NCBI GenBank assembly: GCA_963787375.1 | Contig: CAWBCR010000029.1 | Coordinates: 1 to 64,000, forward strand | Source of the DNA: CAWBCR01 sp963787375 | Lineage (GTDB): Bacteria; Chloroflexota; Anaerolineae; Aggregatilineales; UBA3940 | Direction: 5' to 3' | DNA length: 64,000 nt | Shown here: one piece after another, positions 17,225 to 26,436 of the stretch | How the letters are laid out: the number at the start of each line of letters is the position of its first letter | How positions within the stretch are numbered: position 1 is the first letter of the stretch | The notes under the pieces: model-generated | What the model saw: the letters and a program-made list of their open reading frames with translations, nothing else | Databases searched by the model: none | What the model was told of the DNA's origin: nothing | Position numbers and translations under genes: made by a program

Positions 17225-18213
17225 GCGTGCGAGAAATCACCTACCTGGAAGCAGTGCGCGAGGCCATGACGCAGGAGATGGAGCGCGATCCGCGCGTCTT
17301 CCTGATCGGCGAAGACGTGGGCAAGTACGGCGGCGCGTTCCAGGTGTCGTACGGCATGCTGGAGCAGTTCGGGCCGGAGCGCATCCTCGACACGCCCATC
17401 ACCGAGCTTGGCCTGACGGGCGCAGCCACCGGCGCGGCGCTGATCGGCATGCGGCCCATCGCCGAGATCATGTTCATGGACTTCATGACGCTGGCCTCCG
17501 AGCAGCTCGTCAATCAGGCGGCCAAGCTGCGCTTCATGTTTGGCGGCAAGGCGACCGTGCCGATGGTGCTGCGCACGCCCGCCGGGTCGGGCACCGGAGC
17601 CGCCGAGCACCACTCGCAGAGCCTCGAGAACTGGTTCGTGCACGTGCCCGGCCTCAAGGTCGTGATGCCGTCCACGCCGTATGACGCGAAGGGCCTGCTG
17701 ATCGCCTCGATCCGCGACGACAACCCGGTCGTGTTCGTGGAGCACAAGCTGCTGTACAAGGTCAAAGGGCCGGTTCCCGAAGAGCCGTACACCATCCCGC
17801 TGGGCGTGTCTGACGTGAAGCGCGAGGGCCGCGACCTGACCCTCGTCGCCACGTCGATCATGGTGCCGCGCGCGCTGGAAGCGGCGGATCAACTGGCGCA
17901 GGAAGGGATCGAGGTCGAGGTGATCGACCCGCGCACGCTGCGCCCGCTGGACCTCGGCCCGATGGTCGAGTCGATCAAGAAGACCTCGCGCCTGATGATC
18001 GTCCACGAGGCGGTCAAGATGGGCGGCTTCGGCGGCGAAGTGGCGGCCAGCATCGCGGAGAGCGAGGCGTTTGGCTACCTCGACGCGCCGATTGTGCGGC
18101 TGGCCGGGCGCGACATGCCGATCCCCTACAACCGCAACCTTGAGCAGCATACTGTGCCGCAGGTCGAGGACATCGTGGCGAAAGCGCGCGAGCTGGTTCA
18201 GGTGAGGGTTTAG
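17221..18213 (+). CDS. 2-oxoacid dehydrogenase E1 beta subunit
   Basis: 330 residues, the usual length. Starts with GTG overlapping the E1 alpha stop. EITYLEAVREAMTQEMERDP, FLIGEDVGKYGGAFQVSYG, DTPITELGLTGAATGAAL, the potassium-loop stretch and AEHHSQSLENWFVHVPGLKV are conserved, including the Glu that activates thiamine diphosphate and the paired His of AEHHSQS. The C-terminal transketolase domain includes LEAADQLAQEGIEVEVIDPR and RTLRPLD. With E1 alpha it forms the decarboxylating heterotetramer that loads the E2 lipoyl arm. Confidence 0.93.
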   Translation: MSVREITYLEAVREAMTQEMERDPRVFLIGEDVGKYGGAFQVSYGMLEQFGPERILDTPITELGLTGAATGAALIGMRPIAEIMFMDFMTLASEQLVNQAAKLRFMFGGKATVPMVLRTPAGSGTGAAEHHSQSLENWFVHVPGLKVVMPSTPYDAKGLLIASIRDDNPVVFVEHKLLYKVKGPVPEEPYTIPLGVSDVKREGRDLTLVATSIMVPRALEAADQLAQEGIEVEVIDPRTLRPLDLGPMVESIKKTSRLMIVHEAVKMGGFGGEVAASIAESEAFGYLDAPIVRLAGRDMPIPYNRNLEQHTVPQVEDIVAKARELVQVRV

Positions 18214-18214
18214 T

Positions 18215-19570
18215 ATGGCGACCGAAGTCATCATGCCCAAAGTGGATATGGACCAGTCGACCGGCACCGTCCTCGAATGGCTGTTCAACGAAGGCGACAC
18301 GGTCAAGAAGGGCGAGCCGCTGCTCGTCATCGAGACCGACAAGGTTTCCATCGAGGTCGAAGCGCCGGCGTCGGGCATCTTGCAGGGCATCAGCGCGCCG
18401 GTCGGCACGACGGTGCCCATCGCCACGCAGATCGCGACGATCCTTGCGCCCGGCGAGAGCCTGCCGACTTCGCAGGCCGCGCCCGCAGCGGCGGCGGCGG
18501 CTCCGGCAGCAATGGCGCAGGCCGCGCCCGCGCAAGCCGCACCTGCGCCGCCCGTCCCTGCAACACCAGTTGCGCGGAACGTGGCGGCAGCGGCAGGAGT
18601 CGACCTGGCGACGGTGGCGGGCAGCGGGCCGCGCGGCAAGGTCACCCGGAATGACGTCGAGGCTGCGCTGGTCGCTGCGCCGCCCGGTGGCAACGGCCAC
18701 CCGGCAGCAGGCGGGCCAGTCAACGCGACGCCCGCCGCGCGGCAACTCGCCCGCGAGCAGGGCGTCGACCTGAAGGCGGTGCGCGGCAGCGGGCCGGGCC
18801 AGCGCGTGCAGGCCGCCGACGTGATCGACGCCGCCGCGCAGCCGCAGGCTGCCCCCGCGCCGGTTGGCGCTGCGCTGGAAGACGAGATCGTGCCGCTGAT
18901 CGGGATGCGGCGCACCATCGCCGACCGGATGCAGGCCAGCTACCAGCAGGCCCCGCACATCACGTTTGTGGCGCGGGTCGATATGACACGCCTCAACGAG
19001 GCGCGGACCGAACTTAACGCGCACGCCGAGCAGGTCGGGGCGGGGCGCATCAGCGCCACGGCGATGCTGGTCAAGGCCGTCGCGGTGACGCTCACCCGGC
19101 ACCCGTACCTCAACAGCGCGCTCAAGGGTGACGAGATCCACCTGCGGCGCGACATCAACGTGGGTGTGGCGGTGGCGCTGGACGAGGGGCTGATCGTGCC
19201 GGTGGTGCGCAACGCCGACCGCAAGGGCATCGCGCAGATCGCCGCCGAGGTCGATGACGTGGCGGCGCGCGCTCGCAGCAACCAGCTCGTGCCCTCGGAC
19301 GTGACCGACGGCACGTTCACGCTGTCGAACCTGGGGCCGTTTGGCGTCGAGCAGTTCACGGCGATCATCAACCCGCCGCAGGCGGCGATACTGGCGGTCG
19401 GGGCGACGCAGCCGGAAGCCGTGCCGCAGCCCGACGGGCAGATCGTGGCGCGGCCCATCATGCGGATGACGCTTTCCGCGGATCACCGTATAATTGACGG
19501 AGCCGTCGCCGCGCGATTCATCGCCGACCTGAAGGCAACACTCGAACAGCCCATGCTGCTGCTGTGGTAG
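18215..19570 (+). CDS. Dihydrolipoamide acyltransferase E2 with two E1/E3-binding domains
   Basis: 451 residues. Residues 1-78: lipoyl domain with lipoyl-lysine 43 in IETDKVSIEVEAPASG. A long Ala/Pro linker follows (about 85-120). Then two peripheral subunit-binding domains: ARNVAAAAGVDLATVAGSGP (about 125-155) and ARQLAREQGVDLKAVRGSGP (about 175-205); one is normal for a single lipoyl domain E2. The catalytic domain (about 225-451) ends with the signature ADHRIIDGAVAARF, where His and Asp are catalytic. It starts one base after the E1 beta stop. No E3 (lipoamide dehydrogenase) gene follows, so E3 must come from elsewhere. Confidence 0.92.
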   Translation: MATEVIMPKVDMDQSTGTVLEWLFNEGDTVKKGEPLLVIETDKVSIEVEAPASGILQGISAPVGTTVPIATQIATILAPGESLPTSQAAPAAAAAAPAAMAQAAPAQAAPAPPVPATPVARNVAAAAGVDLATVAGSGPRGKVTRNDVEAALVAAPPGGNGHPAAGGPVNATPAARQLAREQGVDLKAVRGSGPGQRVQAADVIDAAAQPQAAPAPVGAALEDEIVPLIGMRRTIADRMQASYQQAPHITFVARVDMTRLNEARTELNAHAEQVGAGRISATAMLVKAVAVTLTRHPYLNSALKGDEIHLRRDINVGVAVALDEGLIVPVVRNADRKGIAQIAAEVDDVAARARSNQLVPSDVTDGTFTLSNLGPFGVEQFTAIINPPQAAILAVGATQPEAVPQPDGQIVARPIMRMTLSADHRIIDGAVAARFIADLKATLEQPMLLLW

Positions 19571-19610
19571 AGGCCGGGCCTCACCAGCGCACACTCTAAG
19601 GACACTCACC

Positions 19611-19877
19611 ATGCCTGAAATCACGCTGACCGTCGAACACGAGGTCGGGCTGCACGCCCGGCCCGCCTCCGTTTTCGTGCAGACCGCCAAGAAGTTCACC
19701 AGCACCATCACCGTCACCTGCGGCGAGCGCAGCGCCAACGCCAAGAGCATCCTCAACGTGCTGACACTGGGCGCGAACAAGGGCGCGCAGATCCACATCG
19801 AGGCGGAAGGCGACGACGCCGGCGAGGCGCTGGCCGCGCTGGAAGCGCTCGTCAAGAGCAACTTCGGAGAGGCGTAA
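19611..19877 (+). CDS. ptsH: Phosphocarrier protein HPr
   Basis: 88 residues. Active-site His15 lies in GLHARPAS and the regulatory Ser46 in NAKSILNVLTLG, as in Firmicute-type HPr that is controlled by HPr kinase. ATG 19611 follows AAGGACAC. It carries the phosphoryl group from Enzyme I to PTS permeases or to soluble acceptors. The next gene is its donor, one base downstream, so the pair is cotranscribed. No Enzyme II is in the window. The UlaDE route is fed in E. coli by a PTS ascorbate permease, so the location at the end of this operon may be meaningful. Confidence 0.95.
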   Translation: MPEITLTVEHEVGLHARPASVFVQTAKKFTSTITVTCGERSANAKSILNVLTLGANKGAQIHIEAEGDDAGEALAALEALVKSNFGEA

Positions 19878-19878
19878 C

Positions 19879-21606
19879 ATGAAGACGCTGAACGGCATCG
19901 CCGCCTCACGCGGGGTTGCCAGCGGCCCGGCGTTCCTGTTCAAGCGGGCGGCGCTGACCATCGAACGCTGCACCGGGCTGGACCCCGCCGCCGAGTGGGC
20001 ACGCTTCGAGGCCGCGCTGGGCGCGTCGCAGGGGCAGCTTGAGGAAGTGCGGGCCAAAGCCGAGGCCGAGAACGGCGTCGAGGAGGCCGAGATTTTCGGC
20101 GCGCACCTGATGATGCTCGACGACCCGGAATTACTCGACACCGTGCGGGCCAGCCTCGACCGCGACGGCTGCAACGCCGAGGTGGCGCTGCACGACGCTG
20201 CCGAAGTCTATGCACAGGCGCTTGAGGCGCTGGAAGACGAATACCTCAGCGCCCGCGCCGCCGACGTGCGCGACGTGGCGGTGCGCGTGCTGCGCAACCT
20301 GCTGGGCGTGTCCGAGTCGCCGACCGAGGGACTGGATACGCCGTCGATCATCCTGGCACACGACCTCACGCCGTCAGACACCGTGCTGCTCGACAAGTCG
20401 CTGGTGCTGGGCTTCTGCACCGCCGAGGGCGGCGCGACCTCGCACACGGCCATCCTGGCGCGCGGGCTGGGGCTGCCGGCCATCGTCGGGGCGGGCGCGG
20501 GCGTGATGGCGATCAAGGAGAAGACGCCGCTGGTGCTGGACGGCTCGCAGGGCGTGCTGATCACCGACCCCGACCCAAAGACACTGGCCGATTACGCCGC
20601 GCGCAAAGCGCAGCTTGCCGCCGTGCTGGGCGAAGCGCAGGCGCACGCGCACGAGCCGGCCATCACGCCGGACGGACAGCAGGTCGAAGTGGTGGGCAAC
20701 ATCGGCAACGTCGAGGGCGCGCGGCAGGCGCTCGACGCGGGCGCGGAAGGCGTGGGCCTGCTGCGCACCGAGTTCCTGTACCTGGAGCGCAGCAGCCTGC
20801 CGACCGAGGAAGAGCAGTACGCAGCCTACAAAGCCATCGGCGACGCGTTCGGCCAGATGCCGGTCGTGCTGCGCACGCTGGACATCGGCGGCGACAAAGA
20901 GCTGCCGTACCTCGACATGCCGCCCGAAGCGAACCCGTTCCTGGGCGTGCGGGCGCTGCGGCTGTGCCTGATCCACCCCGAACTGTTCAAGCCGCAGCTT
21001 CGCGCCGCGCTGCGGGCGGGGGTCGGCAACAACCTCAAGCTGATGTTCCCGATGGTCGCCACGACCGGCGAGGTGCGGCAGGCGCGCGCCGTGCTCGATG
21101 AGTGCTGCGCCGAACTGACCGCCGAGGGCCACCCGCTGCCGGAGTCGATGGAAGTGGGCATCATGATCGAGATCCCGGCGGCGGCGGTCAACGCCGACCA
21201 GCTTGCGGACGTGGTCGACTTCTTCTCGATTGGCACCAACGACCTCAGCCAGTACACCATGGCCGCCGACCGCACCAACGCGCAGGTCGCGCCGCTGGCC
21301 TCCGGCTTCCAGCCCGCCGTGCTGCGGCTGATCAAGAACGTGATCGACGCGGCGCACGCGAAGGGTCGCTGGGTGGGGCTGTGCGGTGAACTGGCCGGCG
21401 AGCCGGTCGCCATCCCGATTTTGCTGGGGCTGGGGCTCGACGAGTTCAGCATGAACCCGCCCGCCGTGCCGCTGGCCAAGCAGATCATCCGCGCGGTGCC
21501 GGTCGGCGAGGCGCAGAAGGTCGCCGCGCAGGCGTTGGCCTGCGAGGACCCCGAGGCGGTCGAGAAGCTGGTGCGCGAGCGCTTCCCGGTGGTCGAAGTG
21601 GGATAA
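19879..21606 (+). CDS. ptsI: Phosphoenolpyruvate-protein phosphotransferase, PTS Enzyme I
   Basis: 575 residues, full length. N-terminal HPr-binding helical domain, then the phosphohistidine domain with active His189 in GGATSHTAILARGLG, then the PEP-binding barrel with LLRTEFLYLERSSLPTEEEQ, VLRTLDIGGDKELPYL, ANPFLGVRALRLCL, the cation/PEP site SIGTNDLSQYTMAADR and the acid-base Cys in GLCGELAG. It phosphorylates HPr at the expense of PEP, producing pyruvate, which is a possible substrate of the dehydrogenase encoded just upstream. Last gene of the + strand operon. Confidence 0.96.
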   Translation: MKTLNGIAASRGVASGPAFLFKRAALTIERCTGLDPAAEWARFEAALGASQGQLEEVRAKAEAENGVEEAEIFGAHLMMLDDPELLDTVRASLDRDGCNAEVALHDAAEVYAQALEALEDEYLSARAADVRDVAVRVLRNLLGVSESPTEGLDTPSIILAHDLTPSDTVLLDKSLVLGFCTAEGGATSHTAILARGLGLPAIVGAGAGVMAIKEKTPLVLDGSQGVLITDPDPKTLADYAARKAQLAAVLGEAQAHAHEPAITPDGQQVEVVGNIGNVEGARQALDAGAEGVGLLRTEFLYLERSSLPTEEEQYAAYKAIGDAFGQMPVVLRTLDIGGDKELPYLDMPPEANPFLGVRALRLCLIHPELFKPQLRAALRAGVGNNLKLMFPMVATTGEVRQARAVLDECCAELTAEGHPLPESMEVGIMIEIPAAAVNADQLADVVDFFSIGTNDLSQYTMAADRTNAQVAPLASGFQPAVLRLIKNVIDAAHAKGRWVGLCGELAGEPVAIPILLGLGLDEFSMNPPAVPLAKQIIRAVPVGEAQKVAAQALACEDPEAVEKLVRERFPVVEVG

Positions 21607-21610
21607 GGGA

Positions 21611-21840
21611 TTAACCGCGGAGCGCGCAGAGAAAGACAATCAATCAGTCCACAGATTACACGGATGACACAGATGAAGAGAAAGAACTCTGTGAAATCGG
21701 TGTAATCTGTGGACGATTCTTCTTGCTGCCTCAAAGAGATTCAGTCCGCGAATTACGCGAATTACGCTAATTTTTTTCTTTAATTCGCGCCATTCGTGTC
21801 ATTCGCGGACTGATTATCTTTCTCTGCAACCTCTGCGGTT
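21611..21840. repeat. Intergenic dispersed repeats, types C and D
   Basis: Between convergent ptsI and cydC. It holds a type D fragment (AACCGCGGAGCGCGCAGAGA), a type C palindrome (GTCCACAGATTACACGGATG ... CGGTGTAATCTGTGGAC at 21648-21714) and a third palindrome (CAGTCCGCGAATTACGCGAA ... TTCATTCGCGGACTG type, 21741-21812). Types C and D recur at 32029, 37878 and 41947. No gene seen; these hairpins could terminate both operons. Confidence 0.7.
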
Positions 21841-21844
21841 GGTC

Positions 21845-23595
21845 TTACTCTTCGGCGATGCCCTGGCGCGCGTCGGCCCACATCTGCGCCAGCAGCAACT
21901 CAGGCCGCGCCAGCAGGTCGCCGGGCACGCCGACCTCTGCCGCACGCCCCTCGCGCAGCACCAGCGCCCGGTCCGCCGCCTCGACGCCCGCCAGCCGGTG
22001 GGTGATCATCAGCACGGTGCGGCCCTGCATCGCGGCGAGCAGCGCCTGCAAGCACCTGCTGCTCGGTGACGGCGTCGAGGTTGGCGGTCGGCTCGTCGAG
22101 GAGCAGGATGGGCGCGTCCTTGAGCAGCGCGCGGGCAATCGCCAGCCGCTGACGCTCGCCGCCGCTGAGGCGCGCGCCCTGCTCGCCGATCCACGTGTCG
22201 TAGCCGTGCGGCAGCGCCGCGATGAAGTCGTGGACCTGCGCGCGGCGGGCCGCCGCCTCGACCTCCGCCATCGGCGCACCGGGCCGGGCAATGAGCAGGT
22301 TCTCGCGGATGGTCGCGTTGAACAGGTGCGCCCGCTGCGTGACGACCCCCATCCATGCCCGCACGGAGTTCCTGCGGCCAGCCGCGCAAGTCCTGCCCGC
22401 CGATGCAGATCGTGCCGTGGTCGTAATCGTAGAAGCGCAGCAGCAGGTTGACCAGCGTCGACTTGCCCGCGCCGCTCGGCCCGACCAGCGCCAGCCATTC
22501 CCCTTCCTCCAGCGTGAAGCTCAAGCCATCCAGCGCCAGCGGCTCGCCGGGCGCGTAGCGGAACGACAGGTCATCGACGCACAGGTTGAAGCGCGGCGGG
22601 GCGGGCTGCGAGGCCGCGCCGAGCGCGTCGAGGACGGCGGGGGGCGCATCGGCCAGATCGAACAGGCGGCGGGCGGCGGCGAGCGTCTCGCCAAGCTGCT
22701 GGACGGCCAGCGGCAGCGGCGCGAACGCCTCGAAGCTGGCGGCCACGCCCAGCATGATCGCCGCCAGGTGCACCCCGCCGACGCGCGGGGCGGCGACAGC
22801 CAGCATCGCCAGCGACGCCCCACCGCCGACGAACAGCATCGCGGACTCTTTCAGCGCGTCGAGCCGGGCGGCGGCCTGCTGCCGCTCGACAAGCTGACCG
22901 CTCAACGCCGCGACCTGCACCGCACGGCGATCCGCCGCGCCAAAGGCCAGCAGGTCGGCAGCGCCCTGGATGCCCTCGACGGCAGCGGTCGACAGCGCCG
23001 CGCGGGCGGCGACGACCTGCGCGCCGCTGCGCCCGCCCCACCAGCCGATCAGCGCCGGCAGGGCGAGGCCAGCCAGCGCGTAGAAGGCCAGCAGCACCCA
23101 CGGCAGCAGCGGGTCGTAGGCGGCGGCGAAGATCAGCATGCCGGCGGCGGTCAGCAGCGCGACCAGCGGCGGGCCGACGACGCGCATGTACAGGTTCTCC
23201 AGCGCGTCGACGTCGCCGATGACGCGCTGCAACAGGTCGCCACTGCGCAGCCTGTCCAGCCGGGCCGGGGCCAGCGGCTCGACGCGCTCGTACAGCCACA
23301 CGCGCAGCCGCTTCAGGAAGCGAAAGGTCGCGTCGTGCGAGGCCAGCCGCTCGACATAGCGGAACGCGCCGCGCGCGATGCCGAAGAAGCGCACGCCGAC
23401 AATCGCGACTTCCAGATCGGCAATCGAGGGTTGCAGCGCCGCCGCCGAGATCAGCCACGCGCCGGTGGCCATCAGCGCCACGCTGCTGCCGACGGTCAGC
23501 ACGGCCAGCAGCGCGGCGAGCAGCATCCAGCCCCAGAAGGGGCGCGCCAACCGCAGCAGCCGGAAGAAGACGCGGGCGTCGCTGTAATCCGTCAT
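21845..23595 (-). CDS. cydC: ABC exporter subunit CydC, two frameshifts
   Basis: Half of the CydDC glutathione/cysteine exporter needed for cytochrome bd assembly. Starts MTDYSDARVFFRLLRLARPF, overlapping the cydD stop as ATGA. Six membrane segments occupy about residues 20-300 (VGVRFFGIARGAFRYVERL is typical). The ATPase has Walker A GPSGAGKST, then signature LSGGERQRLAIARALLKDAP and Walker B ILLLDEPTANLD. The frame is broken near 22360 (about four extra bases after QEL) and near 22055 (one extra base after EQQVL); both halves rejoin perfectly conserved sequence, which suggests sequence error. Ends DARQGIAEE. Confidence 0.88.
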
Positions 23596-25338
23596 GCGCC
23601 CGCCGCCCTGAGCAGCCGCGCGTAGGCCCCGCCCGACTCCGCCAGCGCGGCGGGCGGCCCCTGCTCGACGACCTGCCCGCCGTCGAGCACGATCACCCGG
23701 TCGGCGCGGGCGGCGGTGTCCAGCCGGTGGGCGATGATCAGCGCCGAGCGCCCGCGCACCAACCGCGCCATCGACTCGTCCATGTGGCGCTGTAAGGCCG
23801 GGTCGAGATGGGCGGTGGGCTCGTCGAGGATCACGAGGGGCGCATCGACCAGAAAGGCGCGGGCCAGCGCGATGCGCTGCGCCTGCCCGCCGCTCAGCCG
23901 CGCGCCGCGCTCGCCGAGCGGCGTGGAATAGCCCTGCGGCAGCGCCGCGATGAAGCCGTCGGCGTGGGCCAGCGCGGCGGCGGCACGCACCTCGTCGGGC
24001 GAGGCATCGGGGCGGCCCAGCCGGATATTCTCGGCAACGCTGCCCGCGAACAATACCGGCTGCTGCGGGACCCACGCGATGTGCCGCCGCCACGCGTCGG
24101 CGGGCCAGTCATCAAGCGGCTCGCCGCCCACACTGATCTGGCCGGCGTTTGGCTCCATGAAGCGCAGCAGCAGATGGGCCAGCGTTGACTTGCCCGCGCC
24201 GCTCGGCCCGACCAGCGCGACGACCTCGCCGGGCGCGATGGCGAAGCTCACCGCGTCGAGCACGCGCCGATCCCCGCCGGGCGGGTCGTAGGTGACGGCG
24301 TCGAAGGTGATGGGGAGGGCCTCACCCGCTGCCGGCGCGCTCCGCTGGAGCGCCTCCCCACTGGTGGGGATGGGGGATAGTGTCTGCCCGCATCGCCAGC
24401 AAATCGAAAATGCGCCCGGCAGCGGCAACACCGGAGGTCGCCGCGTGGAAGCTCATGCCCAGCGCGCGCATCGGCAGGTAGAACTCCGGCGCGAGGATCA
24501 GGACGAAGATGGCCTGCTCGAAGGTGATGCGGGCATACAAGAGGCGCACGCCGATCTCGACCGCGACGACCGCCGTGCTGATCGTGCCGATCAGCTCCAG
24601 CGCCAGCGCCGAGAGGAAGGCCACGCGCAGCACGCCCATCGTCGCCGCACGGAAGCGCTCGCTGGTCAGCGCGATGCCCGCCGCCTGATCTTTGCCGCGT
24701 CCGAACATGCGCAGCGTGGGCAAGCCTTGCAGCACGTCGAGGAAGTGCGCGCTGAGGCGGCCCAGCGTCTTCCACTGCCGGCGCGAGACGGCCCCCGCCA
24801 GCGAGCCGATCAGCGCCATGAAGACCGGGATCAGGGGCGCAGTGACGAGCAGCACCACGCCGGTCAGCAGGTCGATGGGGAACACGATCAGCAGGATGGC
24901 GAGCGGCACCAGCGCCGCCAGCGCCAGGCGGGGCAGGTACTGGCGGAAGTAGGCGTCGAGCGCCTCGACGCCCTCCATCAGCGCGGCGGTCAGCTCGCCG
25001 CTGCGCTCGCCGGCCATGCCCACCGGGCCGAGCGCCAGCAGGTGCTCGAAAAGCTGGGTGCGCAGCGCGTGTTTGGCGCGGCCCGCCGCGCGGGCTGCCA
25101 CCACGCCACCCGCGTAGGTCGCCAGCGCCCGCCCGCCCAGCAGCGCCAGCGCGGCCCACAGCAGCGGGGCCACGTCGGACAGCGTCTGCCCGCCGAGGAA
25201 CAGCCCGGCGACGGCCTGCGCCAGCAGCCACGCCTGCGCCACCAGCAGCACGCCGCCCGCCGTCCCGCAGGCGATGGCGGCGATCAGCGGGCGGCGCGTA
25301 CCGCGCGCGCGGTCAAACAGCCGGGCGTCGAGGTTCAT
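23592..25338 (-). CDS. cydD: ABC exporter subunit CydD, one frameshift
   Basis: Partner of CydC. N-terminal membrane domain MNLDARLFDRARGTRRPLIA to about residue 320 with CydD-like EFYLPMRALGMSFHAATSG. Near 24380 one indel shifts the frame, inside a GC-rich palindrome-like stretch (24330-24370, CTCCCCACTGGTGGGGATGG), then the ATPase follows: GPSGAGKSTLAHLLLRF, WVPQQPVLFAGSVAENIRLG, LSGGQAQRIALARAF and ILDEPTAHLDP. Lies 71 bp downstream of cydB, a gap that contains a type E palindrome (25350-25373). Confidence 0.88.
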
Positions 25339-25349
25339 GGGAGCGGTAA

Positions 25350-25373
25350 GGGCACGGCAGGCCGTGCCCCTAC
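25350..25373. repeat. Type E palindromic repeat
   Basis: GGGCACGGCAGGCCGTGCCC followed by CTAC. The same 24-bp design (GGGCACGGCATGCCGTGCCC) occurs at 49013 and 50582, and a degenerate one at 56621 inside coding sequence. Confidence 0.7.
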
Positions 25374-25409
25374 GGGTTGATTATGAGTCATCGGGCGATG
25401 CCCTGCCGA

Positions 25410-26424
25410 TCAATACTCCAGCTTGCGATCCTTCATCACGCGGGCGCGGAACACCCAGTAGCTCCAGCCCTGATACAGCAGCACAATCGGCACGAAGATC
25501 GCCGCCACGATAGTCATGGCGTGCAGCGTGTAGGGGCTCGACGAGGCGTTGTGGATGGTCAGGCTCCAGTCGGGGTTCAGCGAGGAGACCATCACGCGCG
25601 GGTACAGCCCACGGAAGACCGTCTCGACCGTCAGCGCGACGGCCAGCGCGGTCGCGATGAAGGCCCAGCCGCTGCGCTTATTGCGCAGCAGCAGCGCCCC
25701 GGCGATCAGCGCCACGCCCGCGCCCACCGCCGACAGGCCGGGGTCGACGCCCAGCCGCGAGAACAGGTCGGTCTGGAAGTAGCTCAACACGACCAGCACC
25801 AGCACCACCGCCAGAGTCGGCCACGACAGCATCTCAGCCACGCGGTGCGCCCGCTCGGCGATCTCAGGGTCGGCCTTCAGGCTGAGGAAGATCGCGCCCG
25901 ACAGGGTGAAGACGGCCAGCGTCACCAGCCCGCCGACCAGCGTGTAGACGCTGAGCAGGTTCCAGAACGTGCCGACGTAGTTCATGCTGGCGTCGATGGG
26001 CACGCCGCGCAGCAGGTTGGTCAACGGCCACGCCCCACAGCAGCGCCGGGACGAGGCTGCCGCCAAACAGCGACCAGTCCCAGAAGGACCGCCAGCGCGG
26101 GTCGTCGGATTTGCTGCGGAACTCGAAGGCCACGCCGCGCAGCATCAGGGCGATGATCATCAGCAGCAGCGCCAGATAGAAGCCGCTGAACAGCGTCGCG
26201 TACCAGTCGGGGAAGGCGGCGAAGATCGCACCGCCGGCGGTGATGACCCACACCTCGTTGCCGTCCCAGAACGGCCCGATGGTGTTGATGATGACCCGGC
26301 GCTCGGTATCGTCTCTGCCGAGGAAGGGCAGCAGGATGCCCACGCCGTAGTCGAAGCCCTCCAGGATGAAGAAGCCGGTGAACAGCACGCCGATCAGAAT
26401 AAACCATACGGTATTGAGGTCCAT
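25410..26424 (-). CDS. cydB: Cytochrome bd oxidase subunit II, one frameshift
   Basis: Membrane subunit of the quinol oxidase. Starts MDLNTVWFILIGVLFTGFFI with the family motif LEGFDYGVGILLPFLGRDD, then INTIGPFWDGNEVWVITAGG and GVAFEFRSKSDDPRWRSFWD. Near 26030 one extra base breaks the frame between GVAV and TNLLRGVPID; the rest runs to LYQGWSYWVFRARV. Total about 338 residues, a normal length. It lies 12 bp downstream of cydA on the same strand. Confidence 0.9.
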
Positions 26425-26436
26425 CGTTTGCTCCTC

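Noticed and set aside
16023..17684. A single 553-residue E1 alpha protein starting at 16023 and running through the E1 beta start
   Set aside because: The N-terminal 72 residues are translated spacer hairpins and the C-terminal part is E1 beta in the wrong frame after an indel near 17175; the real start is ATG 16239.
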